DNA of 64,000 nucleotides from Pyrenophora tritici-repentis (taxonomy: Eukaryota > Ascomycota > Dothideomycetes > Pleosporales > Pleosporaceae). A program made the position numbers and the translations under genes. Shown piece after piece: positions 1-9,493 of this stretch. The stretch's first letter is position 1. Every line of letters begins with the position of its first letter. Below the pieces are notes generated by a model. That model saw only the letters and a list, made by a program, of their open reading frames with translations, had not been told where the DNA came from and did no database searches. The DNA lies in assembly GCF_003171515.1 (NCBI RefSeq), contig NC_089390.1, positions 2,542,001 through 2,606,000 of the forward strand. The letters run 5' to 3'.

Positions 1-1794
1 ACCCAGGTCAAGGGCTGCATATGGGAAGATGCCAACGATACCCATCGGCAGACCTCGATAGTACGCCACAACTCCACCACTTTGCCACATTTTCTTTGCT
101 GTGGCCCAGATCAAGCGATTACCACGTAAGCCGCCAGAGACTGTCTCGCATTGCATGCGGCTTAGACTGTCAGTTCATGCTAGAAGACCGGTCCTCAAAA
201 TCACCTACAATTTCAGAGTGTCGATGGGGTAGACGGCAAATTGTGACACCATGCCTAGGTCTCGTTAGTGCATTCATCAACAGTATAATCTCAAGCAACG
301 TACCGGCAAGGCCTCCAGAGACAAACTTGGACCACGAATGTATGATTGCTGGGTCATTGTGTCCTTCTATCTTAGCGAAGACACGTTTTGCAGCCTAGAC
401 GAGTTAGGGAATGTGTCGTGTTTATCTGAACATACTTGCCTCATAAGAGCCAAATTTGATGGCTGATTCAGGCATGACCTTGACGACGTTCAAGCCGTTG
501 CCTAATACATCCGGTAAGTTTCAGCGAGCAGAATTAACACATTTCCAAGCTTACCAGCATATAAACTACGCATACCGCCTGCCTGCCATAGCTCTTTGGT
601 GGCGGTTGCAAGTGGTCTCCAAGCGTTCAGAGCAGCTTTGACGATTTGGCCGTGCTTGGCAGCAATGACAGCTTCTTCGGCCACGCTGGTCTGAGCTATG
701 AGGTAGACTTTCAAACGATCGAGGGGTGCAGTAGAGGTGCGAGAAACAATGCCTGCAACGCCTCCCGCCACGAAGTAGCCTGGATTGGGAACACAAGCAA
801 TCAGCATGGTTCCTAAGCTCTCTATAAGTCCTGCCCGTATCTCTTGTAGAGGAGAGGTACTCTCCTCGTCCTCAGATCGTGGCGGGAGGGTAACTTGAGT
901 GGCAAGCGTCGAAGTGGAAGGTGACGCCAATTCGAGTGGGACGGTATCTTGTGGGAGGGGACTGTAGGGCGGTGTACGCGCTACAAGAAAAAGGGAACCG
1001 AAGAAAAAACGAAGAAAACGCTGTGCAGTACCTAGGCCTTGGATTACATCGTCGCTTATGGCAACATCTCCTTCTTGGTTCATTTTCATGGTGGCAGAGA
1101 AGTACGACATGACGGCGTGAAGAGAGGGCGCATTGGCCGGAATGAATAGAAGAAAGTCCCTTTCAACAGTCAGTATAGTCGCATACAGAGGTTCACAGCA
1201 CAGCTTCGGTCAAGCTTCTATTCACAATTCCATGTACTGCCGCAGGCTTGTTCAGGTACGTACCGCCATTCTTCGAAGCTAATAACCCCATCGTTGTTGG
1301 TGTCGACTTCAGAGAAGAATTTGTCAAGATTGGTGTTGGGTACTGTGAGCCCAGCGGACCTCAAGGCGGAGCGCAGCTCGTCTCGGGATATCTTTCCGTC
1401 GCGATTGTAATCGATGGAGCGAAATAATTGGAGGAGCTCTTTTTCTGTCTCGTGCACAAAGGTACGAAATTCTGGTAGAGCGCAGTGTTAGTACCACTCA
1501 GACGCTGCGCCAGTTCGTGTGGGAGAGCAACCGACCATTATATGTGATTCTTCCATTTCCATCGATATCCACAGCCTGCATCACCTCGTCCAGAAGCTGG
1601 TCGGCATTTTTCAAGGCTACAGTATGGTCTTAGCGACGTAACGTATGCGCGAATTGCCGGTCCTTACGATGATCCAGCTTGCGCAAACCCTTCTTCAGGC
1701 CTGCAAGGTCAAGGTGGCCTTGTTTGCGCGTGTCGAGAGTCGCCCATAATTCATCCACCCTGGCGTCAGCAACGCTTGGTCTTGATGTGTCCAT
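1..1794 (-). CDS. SAL1: Calcium-dependent mitochondrial carrier (SAL1/SCaMC, ATP-Mg/Pi type), 3' end beyond window
   Basis: Members of this family exchange ATP-Mg for phosphate across the mitochondrial inner membrane under calcium control. Eight exons can be joined: 1794-1668, 1616-1536, 1471-1264, 1159-555, 501-440, 394-304, 254-209 and 160-<1. The start at 1794 gives MDTSRPSVADARVDELW, which opens the regulatory half. EF-hand loops are visible as DIDGNGRITYNEF, DYNRDGKISRDEL and DTNNDGVISFEEW. The carrier half has the signature TAPLDRLKVYLIAQ and later YPIDTLKFRMQCE, so two of three mitochondrial-carrier repeats are complete and the third runs off the edge. The intron 439-395 starts with GC (GAG|GCAAGT), a typical GC-AG intron. 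The gene diverges from cyclin C across a 520-bp gap. Family assignment is secure; SAL1 orthology is inferred. Confidence 0.93.
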
Positions 1795-2314
1795 TGTCCT
1801 GCTATCTTCGGTCTATCATGGCTGGGGGTCGCGACACACGGGTCAGGGCGGTTGGCGGCACGAGCGAGGTGAGTTGCGGATAGAATGGCCGGCGGTTTTG
1901 GATGCTGGCTCATAGGATTCCTACGTGGTACGTGGGGTATGAGGTCAGTCCCTCAAAGCTTGGTGAGGCCTTCTGTAAGGGGCTAGCTTGACGTGCCGCA
2001 ACACCGAGGGTAACCACGACAGTCGACAGTCGGCTAGGTCAGCATTCGCCCGCACATGATTGGACACGGCCTAGTCCATCTGCTGTCTCGTACGTTTGTT
2101 GTCAAAAGCATCTTACTACATGACATGACACACATTGAACATGTATTGACTCTCTCGCTGCGCATCTGGCCCCTTTCTAATTACCGTCTTTCTGTGTGAC
2201 AGAAGCCAGCCATACTAAAGTATTACACGAATACCAACCCATGGAAAGAGCAAGGAATATACGGTGAAGGCAACAAAGTTACCATCGCTTTGAAACACAT
2301 ATCAGCCATCCAAC
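1795..2314. promoter_or_regulatory. Shared divergent promoter region, carrier / cyclin C
   Basis: This 520-bp gap lies between two divergent start codons and must carry both 5' UTRs and core promoters. I see no coding potential and no motif clear enough to name. Confidence 0.5.
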
Positions 2315-3285
2315 ATGTCTTGCAGCTACTGGGAATCGACGCAGCGCAAGTTCTGGACTTTTACAAAGCAGGAACTCGCACTCGAGCGGAAAAGGATAGA
2401 AGACTCTGAACGAAACCTGGTCAATCTGTATCCCCTGCCGGACCGAAGACATCTCAGCATATACTTTTCTCACCGTGAGTGATACGGCACAACGTTTCAA
2501 CTTCCGGCTGACGGACTGCAGAACTCTCCAAAATGGCAAGACCTCTGGGCATCCGTCAGCAAGCTCTGGCGACGGCCCAGGTCTACGTGCGGCGTTTCTA
2601 TGCAAAGGTTGAAATTCGACGAACGAACCCGGCACTTGTACTAGCTACGGCGCTGTATTTGGCTTGCAAGATGGAGGAATGCCCACAGCACATTCGAATG
2701 GTGCTGGCAGAGGCGCGCCACTGCTGGGGTAGGTCATGATAAACACATTATTTTACTTGTCTGACAAGTCTACCAGACACGTCTTTCAACGACATCTCCA
2801 AGATTGGCGAGTGCGAGTTTACCCTCATCTCTGAGATGAACTCGCAATTAATACTTCACCACCCCTATCGTAGCCTTGCAGAGCTACAGACGCAGTTCCA
2901 ACTGACACAGGAAGAAAACGCATTAGCGTGGTCCATCATCAATGACCACTATCTCACAGATCTCCCGCTTTTACATGCTCCACATGTGATGGCCATTACT
3001 GCCATGTTCCTGGCCGTTGTCTTGAAACCGATAGGCTCGCAGGTCAACGCAGCTGGGATGAACAGCGCACTCCAAACATTGGGTAACGCGCGTGGTGGAC
3101 AAGGGATGCAAGCAAGGATACAGAAGCTGGTGGATTGGCTTGCTGAGAGCAATGTGGACATTGAAGCTGTTGTTGAATGCACGCAGGAGCTCATATCACT
3201 ATACGAGGTTTGGGAGTCATACACGGATAAGACGTGTAAAGACCAGATTGCCAAGTTTGTCAAAGCTAGAGGACTGGACAAGTAA
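2315..3285 (+). CDS. SSN8: Cyclin C, RNA polymerase II Mediator kinase-module cyclin
   Basis: Cyclin C pairs with the CDK8/Ssn3 kinase in the Mediator kinase module and acts in the nucleus on RNA polymerase II transcription. Exons 2315-2474, 2522-2728 and 2777-3285 join in frame to a 291-residue protein, the normal fungal size. The N-terminus [16 protein letters not shown] is typical of cyclin C. The first cyclin fold contains [18 protein letters not shown] and [15 protein letters not shown]; the second contains [14 protein letters not shown]. Both introns have GT-AG ends (gtgagt, gtaggt). The gene diverges from the mitochondrial carrier. No defect is visible. Other cyclins are unlikely because the N-terminal WES-Q-R-W/F pattern and the ACK-EE motif match cyclin C. 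Confidence 0.95.
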
Positions 3286-5325
3286 GCATACATTGAGTTT
3301 TGTTCAGATGGTGCTCGATCATGGAAAGGCCGGTACGATGCGGGCTAGCGAAACGTGGAAAGAGGTATATGTCGACCAGACCTTTGACGGAACACCAAAC
3401 GTTCAGTTCATTTCCTGTTTCCAGTAGGTTTGTATTGGCGGTGTTTGGGCGAAACAGCCTCACTGGGTGAGACGCATACGCGCAAGCTCGATGCAAATTG
3501 GAGTCGTAGTCGGAGGGTTTCGCAGCAACGGCTACGGCGGGCTGGCAGCAAGATGCGTTTTGATGATTTGCATGGTAGTCAGCACTTGTAGCAGTAAGCA
3601 GGCCTACAGTAGGCGATTTCGTCCGCCGTACCGCAGGTCATCATCCAGATTACATCGGCGTCGACTTGCAAGCATTAGATGCATCCCGCGCGGCAGACAG
3701 TCGATCAATTGAGCGTGTTTGGAGCTTGGAAGTGGTTTTTCATGCAGTCAGCCTTGGCGCTGTCGCAGACACGTTTTGTCAAAACTGTTCGCCACGGCAA
3801 TTTATGGTGAGGAAGATGCCGAAGAACAGTGGCTCGGGCGGTTCACCATGTTGATGTCGACCAGCAGGACCGCGACGCTACATGATACAAAGATGGGGTG
3901 ACGGGATGCGCGAACGCCAGTGCCAGCCTTTCGCTGCCTTGCGGTGTCGATCGGTCGAGGGCGCGGGCGGGATAGATAATCGGTCGCAGAAGGAGCAGTA
4001 GGCGCTATTTTGGTCAACTAGTTCGCCGACGCCCATTGGCTGTTGGTGTCAACCCCAGCAGTCGGGACGTCACACAGCACCACCCAGGACGGGGGCCGGA
4101 CCTGGTCGGAAACCTGGCGGGTTCAAGACGTGTATCGCATGGGGGCGCTGAGCGTCTAGAAGTGGTAGCAAGACGGTCGTGTGTTGCTCACGAGGTGTCG
4201 CTCGTGTGTTTGTTGTTGATCTCGTCGCAGCCAGGCCGTCTAGCACCCAACCGCTTCCCATGGGCAGGCGTCCGGACGGCGCGGACATTCCAGAACATGT
4301 CTCGCGACTCAACAAGGCAGCGATTTGCAGACGTCGTCGGCAGGGACTCGGTCGCCACGAGCAGATGCTGGGAGCCCCTCACGCACCATGTCAAGCTGTC
4401 GACAGGCACGGCCAGCCCTCGGACTGCTGCAAGAGAGCGTCGGGACGTCCAGTCTACTTGGGACCGCCCTTGCCGACACAGCATCGTCGGGATCCCTAGG
4501 ACTGCTAGTTGCTAGCTGCGCGAGGTATGCATTCCCCTGGCGACGGCAACGCTGCGGAAGAAGCGGTCAGGGCGCAGGCGCTGCCGTGGCTGCCAGTGCA
4601 TGGTCACTTGCCCGCCAGCTCACAGCCTCGCTGGGTTGGCAAAGAGTTAGCGTCGTGCGTCGCATAAGTCTTGTTTGATAATGCGCCGCCCTCGTTGCAT
4701 CTGTGCTGTGTGGCCCGCCATTGCGCGCCTATCCCACCCGTTGAGCGCTGCTGGCGGCTCCTGAAGCTCTTGAAGCTCTCGAGGGAGCTGGGAGCCTCGA
4801 TGGGGGCTCGATGCTCAGCCCGATCCGTAATAACTCACACAGCGGCGCTTCACATTCGCAGCGCTGGCCATGGGTGCGTCCAAGGTGGCTAGCGCACGCT
4901 GCAGTGCCAGGCTAGAGCGCATCGAGGACAGGGGGCGCGTGGTGGCAATCCATGCAGCGAATCACACTCGTCTTCTCCACTTAACTCGTGCGCCCGGGCC
5001 ACCACCCATCTCGTCTGACCCCAGCCTGTTCTTCTCCAGCCCTTTCGCTCTTCCTGCTCTTTGCACTCCTGCACCCGCGCTCTCCCACACACACACACAT
5101 CTTCTCAGCCTCACATCGCAACACCAATAGTTAATAACTCTTCCACGCGCACCTCTACCGACTCTACCGACTACCTTTTCTCTGCCTCTCCCGCCTACCG
5201 CTGCCCAATCCCGAGCTATCCCCCTTTCAATCGCCTTTGTTGTGGTCGAGCTCCCCGGATCCCGCACACAACCCCTCACCCAACCACTGTCTGAACCGCC
5301 GTCTGCATAACACGACTCAACCACC
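3286..5325. other. Non-coding intergenic stretch, about 2 kb
   Basis: No reading frame here resembles a protein; frames on the two strands overlap and have random composition. The last 300 bases before 5326 are pyrimidine-rich with a short CA run near 5087-5098, as expected for the promoter and 5' UTR of the following gene. I see no RNA gene. Confidence 0.6.
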
Positions 5326-5967
5326 ATGTCGCAGTTCTTCAACTACGCTGCCCAGCAGCACCACCCCCAGCACCTTAACGCCCACACGCACAACAACAAC
5401 CATCACGGCGGCCGATCGCGGAGGGCTCCCCGGATCTCCGCCCAGCAGAACCACAAGCAGTTCCGCCAAGTGCGCACCCCCAAGGAGTTCAACGTCGAGC
5501 CCCCCACCCTCATCGCGTACAAGCGCGACTTCGAGGCGGCCCGGTCCTTTGACATTGAGGACGACGAAATGTTCTGCCCCTTCCACCTTCTCACCGAGGA
5601 TGATGTAAGTTGCTTGTCGTCGACTCCCGCCTGAACAGGCGCTGACACTCGATGCACAGTTGCAGTCAATCCACTCGTCTGGCTCGGACCGTTCGTCGCT
5701 CTCCAGCGGCTCGCCCCGAACAGTCGCCGCTCCAGCACCAGCTGCAGCCAACTCCCTCTTTCGTGCTCTCCACCGCCCCGAACCCATACACACCAGTCAA
5801 CTTCCAGCCAAACAACTCGCAGACTAAGCTGCACCAGCCACTAGCCCCAGCGCACCCGCAATGCTATCCCGATTGTTGACCCGTCCACACGAGCTGTTGC
5901 TAGCCCACCGAGGTCCATCTCTCCCAACCGACAGATGCAGCAACAGTTCATGTCGCGACGCTGGTAG
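5326..5967 (+). CDS. Small conserved fungal protein of unknown function, two apparent +1 frame breaks
   Basis: Exon 1 (5326-5604, 93 codons) starts MSQFFNYAAQQHHPQHLN and is rich in His, Asn and Gln; it ends at a gtaagt donor. Exon 2 starts at 5660 with LQSIHSSGSDRSSLSSGSP. Read straight on, the frame ends at a TAA at 5825. Protein-like sequence continues in other frames: PEQSPLQHQLQPTPSF after one extra base in the CCCC run 5714-5717, then NAIPIVDPSTRAVASPP after a second extra base near 5850, ending FMSRRW at the TAG 5965-5967. I believe the longer reading is the ancestral protein because its Ser/Pro-rich tail and RRW end look conserved. Function is unknown. The breaks may be real or sequencing errors. 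Confidence 0.7.
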
Positions 5968-7106
5968 AGCCTTGCAGGCACGAGGCTATGTGTCCTGTTC
6001 GGTTAGTAGCGCGGCGCCCCGCTTGCTAGGCTAGTGGCTACCTAGATCTGTTCTTCTTCTCGATATCCACCGGAGCATCCTACCTCCATTCGACTCCCCT
6101 GTATAAATCTACGATATCTTCTTCGACATGTTGGGTATACCACTAAACTGGCCACGGCGTTGCTCTTGTAGCACAAAACATCTTTTCCGAATAGAGCGCA
6201 TTAGTCTCTTGCTTTCAAGCGCTTACGCATTCACGGCGGGTTGCACATATAGGTGTTCTGGGTCGCATTTCTGGCTATTCTTATTCTTTTACAAGACAAG
6301 TAAAAATCTTGGTTACAGGCAGTGTGTCCTGTAGCGTTGCTGTCATACATTACTTGTCGCCCGGTTGCCTGGTTCATGGCGCCATTACAAAGGGTAGATT
6401 TCCTATGTGCGGTTGGTCTCTGGGTTTCAAGCGGTCGGTATATACCATTGTTGGGCGCCATCTTGCGAAGCGGCGGTGTCAAGCGTGTTGTGGGTCTGAT
6501 TCTTTGGAGCATTGTACGACGCTGGGATGATTCTACGCAGTCATTGGCGCAGGTTCGTTTTCGTTCGTCTTTTCTATTTTTCATCGTATGAGGATTTATT
6601 GATGCCCGAGGAGCGGGTGTCTGCCATTTCTTCTTGGATGTTACCGTGTTATCTCTCTCTTTCGGGAGCTTTATTCTACTCACGCATTACACGCCTCTTA
6701 ACGAGGGCAGTGAATCCTAGAAATGGACTCTTAACTTGTTATCTGATTTGCCCCATATGCAATTGTGATGCTTGGAGTCTTGGAAACGAGTGACCGTCTA
6801 TAGAATGTGGCACGACAGGCTGCATTGCAGCCCGCCCGCTTTCAGGCGCCTACTCCGCCTACTCTCCGGCTAGGCCATGTCTCCCCACGCGGCCTCCCCG
6901 TGGAGTTTCATGCAGGAACACACAGAGGCAAACGCATTCAGGTACCAGACGGCGGTCTTGATTGACTACGGTTCACTCGCCTCTTGCGAGCGTGCGAGAG
7001 AAGCCATGCCCGCGCGAGCCTGCGTCTGCATCCACCGACGAACCCCCGCAAAACAACCACCACCACCAAACGTAGCTCCACATAACCCTCCCAAACTACC
7101 ACCATC
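5968..7106. other. Non-coding intergenic stretch, about 1.1 kb
   Basis: This holds the 3' UTR of the preceding gene and the promoter of the next. A minus-strand frame at 6231-6683 is long enough to notice but has no recognisable motif and random composition. Just upstream of 7107 the sequence is C/A-rich, which suits a fungal 5' UTR. Confidence 0.55.
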
Positions 7107-7617
7107 ATGTCCCCCATCCGTGCATTTGCGACCCGTCGCGCTCCCTTTGTCTTTGTCCAGCGTGCAGCTTTCTCCCAGTCAATAGCTCGCCCTGTTGGCA
7201 AGGAATCTGCTCTCCGTACGTTTCTCCTCGACACCCCCATGACACAAGCCTCACGAAGCTAGCTCGCTAGCCACGCTTACAATGCCTCTATTGAGTAAAG
7301 AAACACACGCTAACATATGTTTGATAGATCACGAGGGTCGCGCTGAGGAGGTCGAGAAGAAGAAGCAGGAGCACCTGAGGAAGCAGAAGGAGGGAAAGGG
7401 AGAATGGGAGGAGCAACTCGCCAGTGATAGCGAGAGCGCTGTACGTTTACCTGCACATATCTGCTTGCTCTATCGGGGCATGACATGATACGATACGCGC
7501 GACAGAGGGACAGTTGGCTAATGAGCAATATCACAGGTCAAAGCGGATCGATCCGAGACAGGAAAGGACATCAAGGAGCAAATCAAGAAGCTACAGGAGG
7601 AGGCAAAGAAGGTTTAA
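7107..7617 (+). CDS. Small mitochondrial-targeted, charged coiled-coil protein of unknown function
   Basis: Exons 7107-7215, 7328-7440 and 7537-7617 join in frame to a 100-residue protein. The N-terminus MSPIRAFATRRAPFVFVQRA has Arg and hydrophobic residues and no acidic residue, as in a mitochondrial presequence. The remainder is highly charged, with EGRAEEVEKKKQEHLRKQKE and a C-terminal KEQIKKLQEEAKKV likely to form a coiled coil. Introns have gtacgt donors and tag/cag acceptors. I do not recognise a named family; it lacks the usual core of the ATPase inhibitor IF1, so I do not assign that. The terminal exon and the 3' UTR are copied in tandem immediately downstream. Confidence 0.72.
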
Positions 7618-8181
7618 GCCGGTACCCATCAAGTCTCACAACGGACTAGGGGGAACTACCGGAGTTCTTCGCGAACTTAAGCCGCCACAACAATGTCGTC
7701 TAAGCTTTGTTTCGAAATACAAAAAGCAAAAGCAGACATGGCAACCCATGATCTGCGATGGGGAACGGGGTATAGGGACTAGGGCATTATAGTATGTAGA
7801 AAGTTTAATGTATTCATGGTAGATGTGATCTTGGATGTACTCTTGAATGGTGATGGTGTATCGTTCGATCCGAGACAGGAAAGGACATCAAGGAGCAAAT
7901 CAAGAAGCTACAGGAGGAGGCAAAGAAGGTTTAAGCCGGTACCCATCAAGTCTCACAACGGACTAGGGGGAACTACCGGAGTTCTTCGCGAACTTAAGCC
8001 GCCACAACAATGTCGTCTAAGCTTTGTTTCGAAATACAAAAAGCAAAAGCAGACATGGCAACCCATGATCTGCGATGGGGAACGGGGTATAGGGACTAGG
8101 GCATTATAGTATGTAGAAAGTTTAATGTATTCATGGTAGATGTGATCTTGGATGTACTCTTGAATGGTGATGGTGTATCGT
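7548..8181 (+). repeat. Perfect 317-bp tandem direct duplication covering a terminal exon and 3' UTR
   Basis: Bases 7548-7864 and 7865-8181 appear identical by eye, starting at TCGATCCGAGACAGG. The unit starts inside the last exon of the small mitochondrial protein and includes its last 22 codons, stop codon and about 250 bases of downstream DNA. The first copy keeps the gene in frame. The second copy lies after the stop codon and encodes nothing on its own. A few bases (TCG) are shared at the junction, so slippage or unequal exchange could explain it. Confidence 0.93.
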
Positions 8182-9493
8182 CCATGGTTCGCCTTCTGCA
8201 TTAGTGGCTACTCACACGCTCCATGTCTCCTCTCCTTTCCACACTTCTCGTCCCCATCCGTCTGTCTATTTCCATCCCAGTTCCAACAATGCTTTTTCGC
8301 CTGTTCCTCCGTCGCTAGTTTGCTCGTTCTCGGTTTTGCCGACCATCAAGGGTCCCAGCGATATTCTTGTCGCCCAAGCCGAGGAACAGAAAAACAATGG
8401 AAATACAAGCCTCGGTTTTGCCGACCCGGTAGTTAGTGAGAGAAACACTAAATATGTCTGGGTGTTTGGCGGCTTGGGAGTATAAGGAGGTGGGCGCTGT
8501 GGTACATATGTAGTGCGTGGGGTTTGCTAGGTCTGAGGTGTAAGAAGGCTTTTTACATTCGATGGACACATATCATGTTTTCTTGAGTGATGATGGATGG
8601 GAGAGGTGGAAGAATGGAAGAGATGGGAACACTATTGCGGCTTCAAGAGACTGCTCCGACTTCCTAGACTAGATGTGCTTGGTAATTGTATCTTTTCTGT
8701 TGTCGAGATGTGGGAGATGTCTTTCAAGGCCAAGTCTGACACTACAAATGAATGTTAGTATGTTCATTCAGAGTCTAGCACATGTGATGCTGCTGATCTT
8801 GCCCATTATACTTGGTATCGCAATTTAGAATCGCATAGTCACGATATGCACATTACAAGACTACGCTTATCCTAGTCTGTAGGATAAGTCCATATATGTG
8901 AGTATGTCAAGGCTTGTCTTGCGACAAATCAATGTTGCTTCCGTTTGTGTGCAAGGCCTTCCATGCACATGTCCCGATATATCCGACATCGCACCTGGAT
9001 GACATGAAATACTTTGACAGTGATAATATCGGCAAACCCCGATATCCATTCATAATAGATATATCGGGCGCCTATAGTAGCTTTTGTATACTAGGATGGC
9101 AAGTATTTCATGTCACCCAGGTGATACTCAGCTCAGGCCTGTGCAATCCTTCCATTCACATGGGCATCAACGCACAAGGTGGGGCGAGTGTGGCGCAATC
9201 AACCGCACGTTGTGCGTTGTGCGTTGTGCAAGGCAAAGCATCGCAAAAAGTGGGTATTACAAACCGAAGACAAGAACACACGCGTATCCTTGTTGGCTTT
9301 CTGCCGCAGGTTTTGGGTGTTCTTTGGGCTTTGGTGGGGTCCCTTCCCTGGTGACGTGTGGCGTCATTTCCTGCACCGCCTTATCCGTGACAACAGCTGA
9401 CTCTCCCTTGCACAGAAGCAGTTCTGTTCTGTCTCTCACTCCACCTCATATCTTCTCACCTCTCTCTCGTACTGTCTGTTCATCATCGCAGTC
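8182..9493. other. Non-coding intergenic stretch with an imperfect palindrome
   Basis: No convincing gene. It contains the inverted repeat described separately (8973-9123) and a 16-bp direct repeat CTCGGTTTTGCCGACC at 8329 and 8411. The last 120 bases before 9494 are C/T-rich, consistent with the promoter of the het-c gene. Confidence 0.55.
8973..9123. repeat. Inverted repeat, 23-bp arms with inner palindromic elements
   Basis: Arms 8992-9014 and 9101-9123 are reverse complements with one mismatch (core TGACATGAAATACTT). Inside and outside them CCCGATATAT (8973-8982) pairs with ATATATCGGG (9059-9068), and CCCGATAT (9038-9045) with ATATCGGG (9061-9068). The arms are about 86 bases apart. It could be a remnant of a small non-autonomous transposon, but I see no clear target-site duplication. 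Confidence 0.7.

Noticed and set aside
6231..6683. 150-codon minus-strand frame
   Set aside because: Random composition, no motif, no splice partners.
8329..8426. 16-bp direct repeat CTCGGTTTTGCCGACC
   Set aside because: Too short and only two copies; no wider structure around it.
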